From positions 1 through 6,085 of the forward strand of contig RFQW01000112.1 of NCBI GenBank assembly GCA_009924765.1: a DNA stretch of 6,085 nucleotides, in the 5' to 3' direction. Below the pieces are notes generated by a model. That model was not told where the DNA came from, did no database searches, and saw nothing but the letters and a program-made list of their open reading frames with translations. This stretch comes from Planctomycetota bacterium. GTDB lineage: Bacteria; Planctomycetota; Phycisphaerae; Phycisphaerales; SM1A02. Below are positions 1 to 5,874 of the stretch, piece by piece. Within the stretch, counting starts at the first letter, position 1; the number at the start of each line of letters is the position of its first letter. A program made the translations under genes and the position numbers.

Positions 1-1
1 C

Positions 2-103
2 GAGGTTGTGGAGCTGCCGAGCGAGCGCCTGGCGGCGCGCAACTCGATCACCATCTTTGATCTGGAAGGCAGGGCGCCGGCGGGCGTGAAGGTGCGGGGG
101 TGA
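2..103 (+). CDS. C-terminal end of an unidentified protein (5' truncated)
   Basis: An open frame enters from the left edge and ends at a TGA at 101-103, giving 33 residues that finish in AGVKVRG. Codons end mostly in G or C, as in the clear genes of this window, and the frame has a plausible amphipathic mix (VELPSERLAARNSITIFDLEG), so it is probably the tail of a real gene. No motif allows a family to be named. It runs toward the minus-strand gene that ends at 130, leaving a 26-bp convergent gap. Its last codons include a 15-bp stretch (82-96) that recurs at 823-837 between the two cassettes. Confidence 0.5.
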   Translation, partial: EVVELPSERLAARNSITIFDLEGRAPAGVKVRG

Positions 104-113
104 GCAGCGGCTG

Positions 114-141
114 GATCAGGCGACCTTGATCAGGCAACCTT
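114..141. repeat. 14-bp tandem repeat over the antitoxin 1 stop codon
   Basis: GATCAGGCGACCTT (114-127) is followed directly by GATCAGGCAACCTT (128-141), with one mismatch in 14. On the minus strand each unit carries the same end, Lys-Val-Ala-stop, so the duplication repeats the gene's last codons and stop without changing the protein. The segment 114-131 can also fold as a short bulged hairpin (GATCAGG with CCTTGATC) between the convergent genes. There is no T-run, so a terminator role is uncertain. Confidence 0.6.
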
Positions 142-417
142 GAGGGGAGCCAAGTCACGCTCGCTCATCGTGGGCATGCCCAGCTTTGAAAGCACCTCGT
201 TAATCGCGATGACCGTGACGAGGCGTGGCGTGGTCACCTCGATGCCGATCGGCCGACCATCAGACGCGAAGTCGATCACCAGGCCCGGACCCGCCTCCTC
301 GCAACGCGTTGACGGGGCACCATCGGCGGCGGGCAGGTGCAGATAAGCCGCAATCAGCTCTCCGTGCAGGTAGGAGGCTTCGAGCTCGATGTCCTTGGTC
401 TGCGAGACACCTCTCAT
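130..417 (-). CDS. DUF2283-like protein, putative antitoxin (copy 1)
   Basis: A 95-residue protein. The core GLVIDFASDGRPIGIEV (about residues 45-61), preceded by an ASYLHGELIAAYLHL strand region, matches the DUF2283 pattern of an acidic small beta domain with a D-x-x-x-DGRP-GIE turn. DUF2283 genes are often found next to DUF4258 genes, as here, and the pair is widely treated as a putative type II toxin-antitoxin module. The antitoxin role is inferred from that pairing. The frame stays open to an ATG at 513, but the ATG at 417-415 is preferred because it overlaps the upstream DUF4258 stop as ATGA, a coupled arrangement, and because copy 2 begins at the equivalent place. Over the last 82 residues it is identical to copy 2 at about 48 positions. 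There is no signal peptide or membrane segment. Confidence 0.75.
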   Translation of the reverse strand: MRGVSQTKDIELEASYLHGELIAAYLHLPAADGAPSTRCEEAGPGLVIDFASDGRPIGIEVTTPRLVTVIAINEVLSKLGMPTMSERDLAPLKVA

Positions 418-677
418 TCGTGCAGAGGATACAGCGTGATCATCTCCAAGACCCGCAGCGCCAGATTCGGTTTCATCACGAACCGCCATTGCATGCCCTC
501 CAGAATCGAACATGCAATCCAGGTCTCGCCGTCCGCCTGTGGAGACAGGCTGCGACAGTCCTGAAGTGCGGTGCGAACCACTGTCTCTGAGATGGCTCGC
601 TCACGCATTCGCCTTCGAGCGTGGTTGGTGATTCGAAGGGGATCGTCCCACCAATACGGCCACTGACGATTGATCAT
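414..677 (-). CDS. DUF4258 domain protein, putative toxin (copy 1)
   Basis: An 87-residue basic protein with the DUF4258 signature: T-x-HA-x-x-RM-x-ER-x-IS (residues 17-30, with H19, R24-region Met and R27), then a helix ending ALQDC, then strands with a conserved W53 and a C-terminal T-x-YP. DUF4258 proteins are small and often sit with DUF2283 partners. A toxin role, perhaps as an RNase of the compact RelE/BrnT-like kind, is inference only. The start at 677 is chosen over in-frame ATGs at 758 and 710 because it follows a purine-rich GGGGTGGGAAAG stretch and gives exactly the same length and N-terminus (W6-P, WWDDPL at 9-14) as copy 2. About 43 of 87 residues match copy 2. It is first in a two-gene operon and overlaps its partner by 4 bp. 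Confidence 0.78.
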   Translation of the reverse strand: MINRQWPYWWDDPLRITNHARRRMRERAISETVVRTALQDCRSLSPQADGETWIACSILEGMQWRFVMKPNLALRVLEMITLYPLHE

Positions 678-712
678 CGCTTTCCCACCCCTGCATTCAA
701 TTTGCTCCATCA

Positions 713-744
713 ACTCTCTCGAAGCACGGTAACCAAGAGAGAGT
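713..744. promoter_or_regulatory. Inverted repeat upstream of cassette 1, candidate operator
   Basis: ACTCTCTC (713-720) and GAGAGAGT (737-744) form a perfect 8-bp inverted repeat with a 16-nt spacer. It lies 36-67 nt upstream of the DUF4258 copy 1 start, in an AT-richer patch where the cassette's promoter should be. Toxin-antitoxin operons usually repress themselves through such dyads, so an operator bound by the DUF2283 protein or its complex is a reasonable guess. I could not pick a convincing -35/-10 pair here, and copy 2 does not carry the same repeat. Confidence 0.4.
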
Positions 745-759
745 CGACGCACGCTCAAA

Positions 760-799
760 ATGGAAAAACTTCCGAAGGATTGTTCCTTAGAACTTCCAT
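760..799 (-). promoter_or_regulatory. Nested dyad downstream of cassette 2, possible weak terminator
   Basis: ATGGAA (760-765) and TTCCAT (794-799) enclose AAGGA-TTGT-TCCTT (775-788) and a direct repeat of AACTTCC (767-773 and 791-797). Read on the minus strand, downstream of cassette 2, the small hairpin is followed after a few bases by GTTTTTCC. The stem is only 5 bp, so termination is doubtful. It could equally be a protein-binding site in the cassette 1 promoter region. Confidence 0.25.
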
Positions 800-822
800 C
801 ACGTGAGCAACAATCAAGTCAT

Positions 823-837
823 GGGCGTGAAGGTGCG
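823..837 (+). repeat. 15-bp copy of the upstream gene's tail
   Basis: GGGCGTGAAGGTGCG here is identical to 82-96 in the last codons of the + strand gene at the left edge. GTGCGGGGGTGAG at 846-858 also matches 92-104, which includes that gene's stop. The two stretches bracket cassette 1 (97-822), so this is either the relic of a tandem duplication that included the end of the neighbouring gene, or a direct repeat left by insertion of cassette 1. Confidence 0.5.
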
Positions 838-860
838 CGGCGCCCGTGCGGGGGTGAGGG

Positions 861-1158
861 TCAAGCGGCCTTGAGGGGCCGAAGGTCACGCTCGGAGACC
901 GGGGGCAGACCCCAAGCGGCGAGCACCAGGTTGATGCGTGCCGCGGTCGCCAGTGGTGGCGCACTGATATCGATGCCAATCGGTCGCCCGTCCGCACCGA
1001 TATCGACGATCAGCCCGTCACCGGCGTCCTCGCATCGAACAGACCGGCGGGGGTGTGTGGCAGGCAGGTAGAGGTACGCCGCCACCAGCTCGCCCTGGTA
1101 GTAGGAGGCCTGCAGTTGCCTGCAGTTGCACGGGATCCGGGGCGGTGCGGCGGGTCAC
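861..1158 (-). pseudogene. Frameshifted DUF2283-like putative antitoxin (copy 2)
   Basis: The reading frame ending at 861 encodes an ASYYQGELVAAYLYLPA segment, then GLIVDIGADGRPIGIDI and a C-terminal SERDLRPLKAA. It is clearly homologous to copy 1. In this frame the only codons upstream run into the DUF4258 stop at 1157-1155 with no ATG or GTG before an internal GTG at 1085. The expected start, GTG at 1158-1156, overlaps that stop as GTGA and begins VTRRTAPDPVQLQ in another frame. The two frames are separated by a 10-bp tandem duplication at 1109-1128. With one unit removed they join into 95 codons, exactly the length of copy 1, with 13 residues before the shared ASY. As it stands, the GTG start gives a 46-residue out-of-frame peptide ending at 1018. 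A 74-residue protein from GTG 1085 is possible and would keep the DUF2283 core. Confidence 0.75.
1109..1128. repeat. 10-bp tandem duplication breaking the antitoxin 2 frame
   Basis: CCTGCAGTTG occurs twice without a gap (1109-1118 and 1119-1128). Ten bases is not a multiple of three, so the second unit shifts the copy 2 DUF2283 frame 13 codons from its natural start. Short perfect tandem repeats like this arise and collapse by replication slippage. Confidence 0.9.
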
Positions 1159-1418
1159 GGAAATGAAGGATACATCGTGACTACGAGAAGTCGGTGTCCC
1201 TCGGTGTCCGGTGTCACGATGAATGTCCATGGTCTTCCCTCCAGTCTGCAATTGGCGATCCACGTCGATCGCGGGTGTTGCGGAGCCAGCATTTCGCAAT
1301 CGTCCAGTGCCGTTCGGACCTCAATTTCCGTGATGGATCGTTCCAGCATGCGCTCAAGGGCATGTGGGGTGAACGCCAACGGATCGTCCCACCAGTTCGG
1401 CCAGCGCCGATAGAGCAT
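1155..1418 (-). CDS. DUF4258 domain protein, putative toxin (copy 2)
   Basis: An 87-residue protein with the same layout as copy 1: WPNWWDDPL at residues 6-14, T-x-HALERMLERSIT (17-30), ALDDC, a central TWIA strand with conserved Trp, and a C-terminal TMYP. It has no gaps relative to copy 1 and is identical at about half of the positions. The DUF4258 assignment is solid. A toxin function is inferred from the paired DUF2283 gene. The start at 1418 is fixed by a strong ribosome-binding site, GGAGG at 1429-1425, six bases from the ATG. It is the first gene of its operon and diverges from the nuclease-helicase at 1570. The frame is intact although its partner is frameshifted, which would leave the toxin without its own antitoxin unless copy 1's partner, or the shortened protein from GTG 1085, can substitute. 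Confidence 0.8.
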   Translation of the reverse strand: MLYRRWPNWWDDPLAFTPHALERMLERSITEIEVRTALDDCEMLAPQHPRSTWIANCRLEGRPWTFIVTPDTEGHRLLVVTMYPSFP

Positions 1419-1569
1419 CGCCTTCCTCCGTGCGTGCCCACTGGTGCTGCTTGAGGGCGCAACCTAGCAGTCATCGATAGCCGTCATCCGGAATCGTGCG
1501 GAAGTTCCTGCAGAAAGGTTTGCAACCTCGGATGCGCGGCACTTCCAGACCTTCGCTACCCTGGCTTTC
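1419..1569. promoter_or_regulatory. Divergent promoter region between cassette 2 and the nuclease-helicase
   Basis: These 151 bp hold no gene and must carry the promoters for both directions. A short dyad AGGTT-TGC-AACCT lies at 1516-1528. On the + strand TACCCT (1557-1562) lies 7 nt before the helicase ATG, where a -10 element for a leaderless transcript would be, but no -35 match is evident at 16-18 bp upstream. On the minus strand the GGAGG at 1429-1425 serves the DUF4258 gene. Confidence 0.35.
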
Positions 1570-3489
1570 ATGACATCGGACGCCGGCCGGGGCTGGGACT
1601 CCGACCTCGAGACATTCCGCAATACCGAAGCCCGAGCGATCATCGAGCGGCTGAGCGCATTCGTGCGCGACGCGTCCGAGGCGCAGGTGCGGGCGTGGAA
1701 GGATGCCGTGCCCCCGTTGCAGCGCGAGGCCAGCGAGCTGATCGAGCAGGGGGAGCCGGGGGCCGCGACGGACCAGCACACGATTCTCGAATACCAGCTA
1801 CCTCTCGACTCGCGGCGCCCCGATGTGGTGCTGCTCGTGCATGGCGCCGTAGTGGTGCTTGAACTGAAGGGCAAGGAGGAGGCAACGCAGGCGGATCTGG
1901 ACCAGGCCGCCGCGTATGCGCGCGATCTGCGCTGCTATCACCGGGATTGCGAACATGTGCCGGTGCATGCGGTGCTCGTTCCGATGCGAATGAAGGGTCG
2001 CGCTCCTCGCAGGCAGGGTGTGTTCATCTGCGGCCCCGATGCTCTTGATGACCTGATCTCGCAGCTGGATCGATCGGCGGATCGGCGCCGCATTCCCCGT
2101 GACCGATTCCTCGAGGACGAGGCCTATCGCCCGCTGCCGACGCTGGTGCAAGCCGCCCGTGAGCTGTTCCAACACAATGCACTTCGGCGCGTGAAGACGG
2201 CTGCGGCTTCCACGGATCCGGCTTGCGAGCGCATTGCGAGCATCATCCGCCATGCCGCTGCCACCAAGTCAAGGCACCTGGTGCTGCTGTCTGGTGTTCC
2301 GGGGGCGGGCAAGACGCTGGTTGGCCTCCAGACCGTGCACGCGCACTGGCTCGATGACCTTGCCGTACCGCGCAAGGACGGCAAGCCGACGGTGCCCGCC
2401 GTGTTCCTGTCCGGCAACGGACCGCTGGTGGAAGTGCTGCAGTACGAATTGCGTGCCGTCGGTGACGGACGAACCTTCGTTCGGCCCGTGAAGGACTATG
2501 TGGAGCGGTACAGCCGACGGGCCGATCTCGTGCCTCCCGAGCACGTGCTGGTATTCGATGAGGCGCAGCGCGCGTGGGATGCGGAGTACGTGCGCCACAA
2601 GCACGAGAAGCCCAGCAAGAGCGAGCCCGAGCACTTCATCGAGTTTGCCCAGCGCATTCCCGACTGGTGCGTCGTGGTCGGTCTCATTGGTGGCGGTCAG
2701 GAGATCCATGTTGGCGAGGAGGGCGGACTTGGCCAGTGGCGGTCTGCTGTGGAGGGTGCGGGACACGCGCAGGCGTGGTCCGTGCACGCACCCCCGACAA
2801 TGCGCCCGATCTTTGAGGGCATGCAGGGATCCTTCAACGCCTGCGCGGAGCTCAATCTGGAGCGCGAGCTTCGTTTCCATCTCACCAAGGACGTGCACCG
2901 GTTTGTCGCGGGTGTGGTGGATGGTGTGCCAGCGCACGAAAGCCGTCGCGTGGCCGAGACGCTGCTTGCCGGTGGTCTCCAGTTGCGAATCACCCGCGAC
3001 CTCGCTCGGGCCCAGTCCTATCTGCGAGAGCGGTTCGATGGTGACCCCAACGCGCGGTTCGGTCTCGTCGCCTCGAGTCGCGATCGGGATCTCACGCGCT
3101 TTCGCGTCTACAACGACTTTCAGAGCACCAAGCGTGTTCACGCAGGCCCGTGGTACGGCGAGGAAGAATCAGCGCCAGGCCGTCAATCGTGCCGACTGCT
3201 GCAGGACTGCATGACCGAGTTCGGCACACAGGGTCTTGAGCTTGATGGTGCACTTCTGGCGTGGGGCACCGACTTCATGATGGAGCGGGGAAGCTGGTCC
3301 GATGCGAAGGCGCGCGGCTTCCGCAAGGGCGGCCCACAGCCCCGTGATCGCATGCAGTTGCGCCGAAACGCCTATCGCGTGCTGCTTACCCGCGGTCGCA
3401 GTGTGTGCGTGGTCTTCGTGCCCGAGCTCGCTGAGCTCGATGAGACCCATCGGTACCTGGTGGATTCCGGTTTCGTCGAGCTCGCTTGA
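1570..3489 (+). CDS. PD-(D/E)XK nuclease-SF1 helicase fusion (DUF2075 / Schlafen group 3-type)
   Basis: A 639-residue two-domain protein. Residues about 65-125 look like a RecB/Cas4-type PD-(D/E)XK nuclease: E74, RPD with D85, E98-L-K100 at the end of a hydrophobic strand, then Q112-AAA-Y116, the QxxxY motif. From about 230 a P-loop helicase follows: Walker A GVPGAGKT (242-249), Walker B VLVFDEAQ (326-333), a GGGQEIHVGE motif III-like segment (374-383), a TQGLE segment (553-557) and RNAYRVLLTRGR (599-610) with the motif VI arginine. The order and motifs fit the DUF2075 (PF09848) family. All expected catalytic residues appear present, so it should cut or remodel nucleic acid using ATP. Substrate and pathway are not shown. 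The divergent toxin-antitoxin cassettes suggest a defence role, by inference. The ATG at 1570 has no Shine-Dalgarno. It ends 21 bp from the convergent ALDH operon. There are no membrane segments. Confidence 0.85.
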   Translation: MTSDAGRGWDSDLETFRNTEARAIIERLSAFVRDASEAQVRAWKDAVPPLQREASELIEQGEPGAATDQHTILEYQLPLDSRRPDVVLLVHGAVVVLELKGKEEATQADLDQAAAYARDLRCYHRDCEHVPVHAVLVPMRMKGRAPRRQGVFICGPDALDDLISQLDRSADRRRIPRDRFLEDEAYRPLPTLVQAARELFQHNALRRVKTAAASTDPACERIASIIRHAAATKSRHLVLLSGVPGAGKTLVGLQTVHAHWLDDLAVPRKDGKPTVPAVFLSGNGPLVEVLQYELRAVGDGRTFVRPVKDYVERYSRRADLVPPEHVLVFDEAQRAWDAEYVRHKHEKPSKSEPEHFIEFAQRIPDWCVVVGLIGGGQEIHVGEEGGLGQWRSAVEGAGHAQAWSVHAPPTMRPIFEGMQGSFNACAELNLERELRFHLTKDVHRFVAGVVDGVPAHESRRVAETLLAGGLQLRITRDLARAQSYLRERFDGDPNARFGLVASSRDRDLTRFRVYNDFQSTKRVHAGPWYGEEESAPGRQSCRLLQDCMTEFGTQGLELDGALLAWGTDFMMERGSWSDAKARGFRKGGPQPRDRMQLRRNAYRVLLTRGRSVCVVFVPELAELDETHRYLVDSGFVELA

Positions 3490-3490
3490 C

Positions 3491-3506
3491 GAGGCCCAGT
3501 GGCCTC
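3491..3506. terminator. Hairpin between convergent genes
   Basis: GAGGCC-CAGT-GGCCTC is a perfect 6-bp GC-rich stem with a 4-nt loop, centred in the 21-bp gap between the helicase stop (3489) and the pseudo-ALDH stop (3511). On the + strand it is followed by CCCTTTC, a short T-run. Its position suits termination of both units. The T-run is poor, so it may act as a weak or bidirectional terminator. Confidence 0.6.
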
Positions 3507-3510
3507 CCTT

Positions 3511-4395
3511 TCACTCCGCACTCATCGGATGCCACACCGTCTTGTATTCCACCGCGCCGCGGAAGGCTTCCGGCCCTTCCCATGCATGCTCGTTGGTGAA
3601 GTCGGTCTTCTCAGCGACCACGCGCACGCGCTTCAGGTTGTCGGCGCCCACTTCGCGCAGGCCCGCGGCTTCCTTGTCGTTGGCGCAGGCGATCAGGCCG
3701 TCCAGGTCGCGATGCGCGGCGAAGGCGGGCAGCAGTTCCTTGCGCAGACCGGTGATCAGGTTGAACACGCCGGCGGGCACGTCGCTGTTGGGCATGCTTT
3801 CGGCCACCAGCAGCGCCGGTAGCGGACGCGATTCGCTGGCCATGCACACCACGGTGTTGCCCGCGCACACGGCCGGCAGCCACAGGCTGAGGAAGCCGAG
3901 GAACGATGACGACTCCGGCGCGATCACGCCGATGGTGCCCACCGCCTCGGGGCTGGTGAAGTTGTAGAAGGGCTGCGCCACCGGGTTCTGGTTGCCCAGC
4001 ACGCTGGTGATCTTGTCGCTCCAGCCCGCGAAGCACACGATGCGATCGATGCCGGCATCCACCTCGGCGCGCGCCTTCTTGGCGCTGGCACCGGTGGTGT
4101 CGCGGATGGCCTGCGTCAGTTCAGCTGCGCGGCTCTCCAGCATTTCCGCCAGGCGGTGCAGGATCTGTCCACGCAGATAGGGGGTGGCGGCGCTCCACGA
4201 AGGCAACGCTGCGCGCGCAGCTTCCACCGCCTCGCGCGTGTCCTTGCGACTACCGGTGCACAGGTGACCGATCAGTCCGCCATCCACATCACGCAGCGGG
4301 TGCGTGCGGCCACTTTCGCCACGCGGGTATGCACCCTTGATGAACAGCTTGTGGGTCTTCAGCACGGTCACGCGATCGTTCTTGGTGTTGCTCAT
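3511..4395 (-). CDS. Non-catalytic ALDH-like protein (ALDH16 C-terminal-domain type)
   Basis: A 294-residue protein with the aldehyde dehydrogenase fold of the N-terminal/NAD-binding half only. The segment APESSSFLGFLSLWLPAVCAGNTVV (about 159-183) aligns with the PWNFP...ACGNTCVLKPAE region of the neighbouring ALDH. The oxyanion Asn and the cofactor Lys-Pro-Ala-Glu are gone, the GSTEVG loop is replaced by ACANDKEA (about 236-243), and the protein stops near where the catalytic glutamate would be. The half with the catalytic Cys is absent and replaced by a short tail ending EYKTVWHPMSAE. It therefore should not be an enzyme by itself. ALDH16 proteins carry such a pseudo-ALDH domain after the active one; 486 plus 294 residues equals the usual ALDH16 length of about 780-800. 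It probably partners the upstream ALDH. An AAAGG ribosome-binding site overlaps the upstream stop, 11 bp separate the genes, and coupling is likely. Confidence 0.8.
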   Translation of the reverse strand: MSNTKNDRVTVLKTHKLFIKGAYPRGESGRTHPLRDVDGGLIGHLCTGSRKDTREAVEAARAALPSWSAATPYLRGQILHRLAEMLESRAAELTQAIRDTTGASAKKARAEVDAGIDRIVCFAGWSDKITSVLGNQNPVAQPFYNFTSPEAVGTIGVIAPESSSFLGFLSLWLPAVCAGNTVVCMASESRPLPALLVAESMPNSDVPAGVFNLITGLRKELLPAFAAHRDLDGLIACANDKEAAGLREVGADNLKRVRVVAEKTDFTNEHAWEGPEAFRGAVEYKTVWHPMSAE

Positions 4396-4406
4396 GGGAT
4401 TGCCTT

Positions 4407-5867
4407 TCAGTGCGCCATGTACTCGAGCAGGCCGTGGCGACCACCTTCGCGACCGAAGCCGCTCTCCTTCACGCCACCGAAGGGGCTGGCCGCGTCGAAC
4501 AGGTTGAAGCCGTTGCACCACACCACGCCCGCGCGCAGGCGTCGCGCCACCTCGAACATCTTGGCGCTCTTCTCGGTCCACACGCCGGCGCTCAGGCCAT
4601 AGGCGCTGTCGTTGGCGCGCGCGATGGCCTCGTCCACGGTGCGGAAGGTCATCAGCGCCACCACCGGACCGAAGATCTCCTCGCGCGCCACGGTATGGCT
4701 GGGCTGCACGCCCGCAAGCGCGGTGGGCTTGCACCAGAAACCCTTGGCGGGAATCGTGCCGCTGCATCGCTCCAGCACTTCGGCACCCTCGGTGCGCGCG
4801 ATCTGCACATAGCGGTTGATCTGGTCGCGCTGCTGCGCGCTGTTGATCGCGCCCACGTCGGTGTTCTTGTCCATGGGGTCGCCCACGCGCAGCTGCTGCA
4901 TGCGCTGCAGCAGCTTGGCGCGGAACACGTCGGCGATGCTCTCTTCCACCAGCAGTCGGCTGCCTGCGCAGCACACCTGACCCTGGTTGAAGAAGATGCC
5001 CTGGATCGCGCCTTCCACGGCCTGATCGATGGCCGCATCGGCGAACACGATGTGCGCGCCCTTGCCGCCAAGCTCCATGGTGAGCCGCACGGATCGACCC
5101 GCGCACGCCTTCACGATGGCCTTGCCGACTTCGGTGCTGCCCGTGAAGGCGATCTTGTTGAAGCCCGCGTGACCCGCGACCAGCTTGCCCGTGTCGGGTC
5201 CACCCGTGAGGATGTTCACCACGCCGGGGGGCAGATCCACTTCCTGAAAGATCTCCGCAAGGCGCAGCGCCGTCAGCGGCGTGGTCTCGGCGGGCTTCAG
5301 CACGCAGGTGTTGCCGCAGGCCAGCGCCGGCGCGATCTTCCATGCGGCCATCATCAGCGGAAAGTTCCACGGAATGATCTGACCGCACACGCCCACCGGC
5401 TTCGCCTCGCCGCCACCAGGCATGGCGTAGCGAAGCTTGTCGCACCAACCCGCGTGATGGAAGAAGTGCTTCGCGCTCTCAGGCACGTCGGCGTCGCGGC
5501 TTTCCTTGATGGGCTTGCCGTTGTTCAGCGTTTCAAGCACCGCGAACTCGCGGGCGCGCTCCTGCAGACGGCGCGCGATGCGGAACAGGTACTTGGCGCG
5601 CTCCTTGCCCGGAAGCCTGGCCCACTTGCGCTGCGCCTTGGTGGCGGCTTCCACAGCGGCGGCCACATCAGCCTTGCCTGCCTCGGCCACGCGCGTCAGC
5701 GTCTCCTCGGTGGCGGGATTGATCACCTTCATGAACTTGCCGGACTTCGGCTTCACGAAGGCGCCGCCGATGAACAGGCCATGCTCGGCGGCGATCTCGG
5801 GGCGGAAACTCTCCGGCGCGGGCGCGTAGTCCCAGCTGGCCGACGATGGTTGGGTGATCGATGCCAC
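4407..5867 (-). CDS. NAD(P)-dependent aldehyde dehydrogenase
   Basis: A 486-residue, full-length ALDH superfamily enzyme, expected to oxidise an aldehyde to the acid in the cytoplasm. All key residues are visible: N168 in PWNFP (oxyanion hole), K191 and E194 in KPAE (cofactor ribose), the GSTEVG loop (243-248), general base E265 in MELGGKG, catalytic C299 in FNQGQVCCAG, E397 in EEIFGP and the C-terminal SPFGGVKESGFGREGG (461-476). The start is a GTG at 5867-5865. No ATG lies upstream of the fold, and there is no Shine-Dalgarno, but TAACCT sits 7 nt before it. It is first of a two-gene operon with the pseudo-ALDH, which together resemble a split ALDH16. The substrate cannot be read from the sequence. 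In other bacteria paired ALDH genes of this kind can accompany deoxyribose-phosphate aldolase, but no such gene is in the window. Confidence 0.92.
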   Translation of the reverse strand: MASITQPSSASWDYAPAPESFRPEIAAEHGLFIGGAFVKPKSGKFMKVINPATEETLTRVAEAGKADVAAAVEAATKAQRKWARLPGKERAKYLFRIARRLQERAREFAVLETLNNGKPIKESRDADVPESAKHFFHHAGWCDKLRYAMPGGGEAKPVGVCGQIIPWNFPLMMAAWKIAPALACGNTCVLKPAETTPLTALRLAEIFQEVDLPPGVVNILTGGPDTGKLVAGHAGFNKIAFTGSTEVGKAIVKACAGRSVRLTMELGGKGAHIVFADAAIDQAVEGAIQGIFFNQGQVCCAGSRLLVEESIADVFRAKLLQRMQQLRVGDPMDKNTDVGAINSAQQRDQINRYVQIARTEGAEVLERCSGTIPAKGFWCKPTALAGVQPSHTVAREEIFGPVVALMTFRTVDEAIARANDSAYGLSAGVWTEKSAKMFEVARRLRAGVVWCNGFNLFDAASPFGGVKESGFGREGGRHGLLEYMAH

Positions 5868-5874
5868 GCGGCAC

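Noticed and set aside
418..513. Longer start (ATG 513) for the copy 1 DUF2283 protein
   Set aside because: The extra residues overlap the DUF4258 gene and have no counterpart in copy 2. The ATGA overlap at 417-414 is the better start.
821..874. 17-codon + strand ORF starting ATGGGCGTGAAG
   Set aside because: It is a relic of the duplicated tail of the left-edge gene lying over the end of antitoxin 2. It has no ribosome-binding site and is too short to support as a gene.
2269..3141. 290-codon open frame antisense to the nuclease-helicase
   Set aside because: It lies across the Walker A and B motifs of the helicase on the opposite strand and has no domain features of its own.
2498..3214. 238-codon + strand frame inside the helicase gene
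   Set aside because: It is an alternate frame of a well-supported gene, rich in Ser, Arg and Cys, with no start signal.
4396..4406. Sequencing frameshift separating one long ALDH16 gene into two
   Set aside because: The 11-bp gap carries an AAAGG site correctly spaced from an ATG, and the first gene ends naturally after the usual ALDH C-terminus, so two genes are real.
4396..5448. Upstream extension of the pseudo-ALDH frame into the ALDH gene
   Set aside because: The frame is merely stop-free. The extension overlaps the catalytic ALDH in another frame and is low-complexity Arg/Gly/Ala. A ribosome-binding site and ATG at 4395 define the real start.
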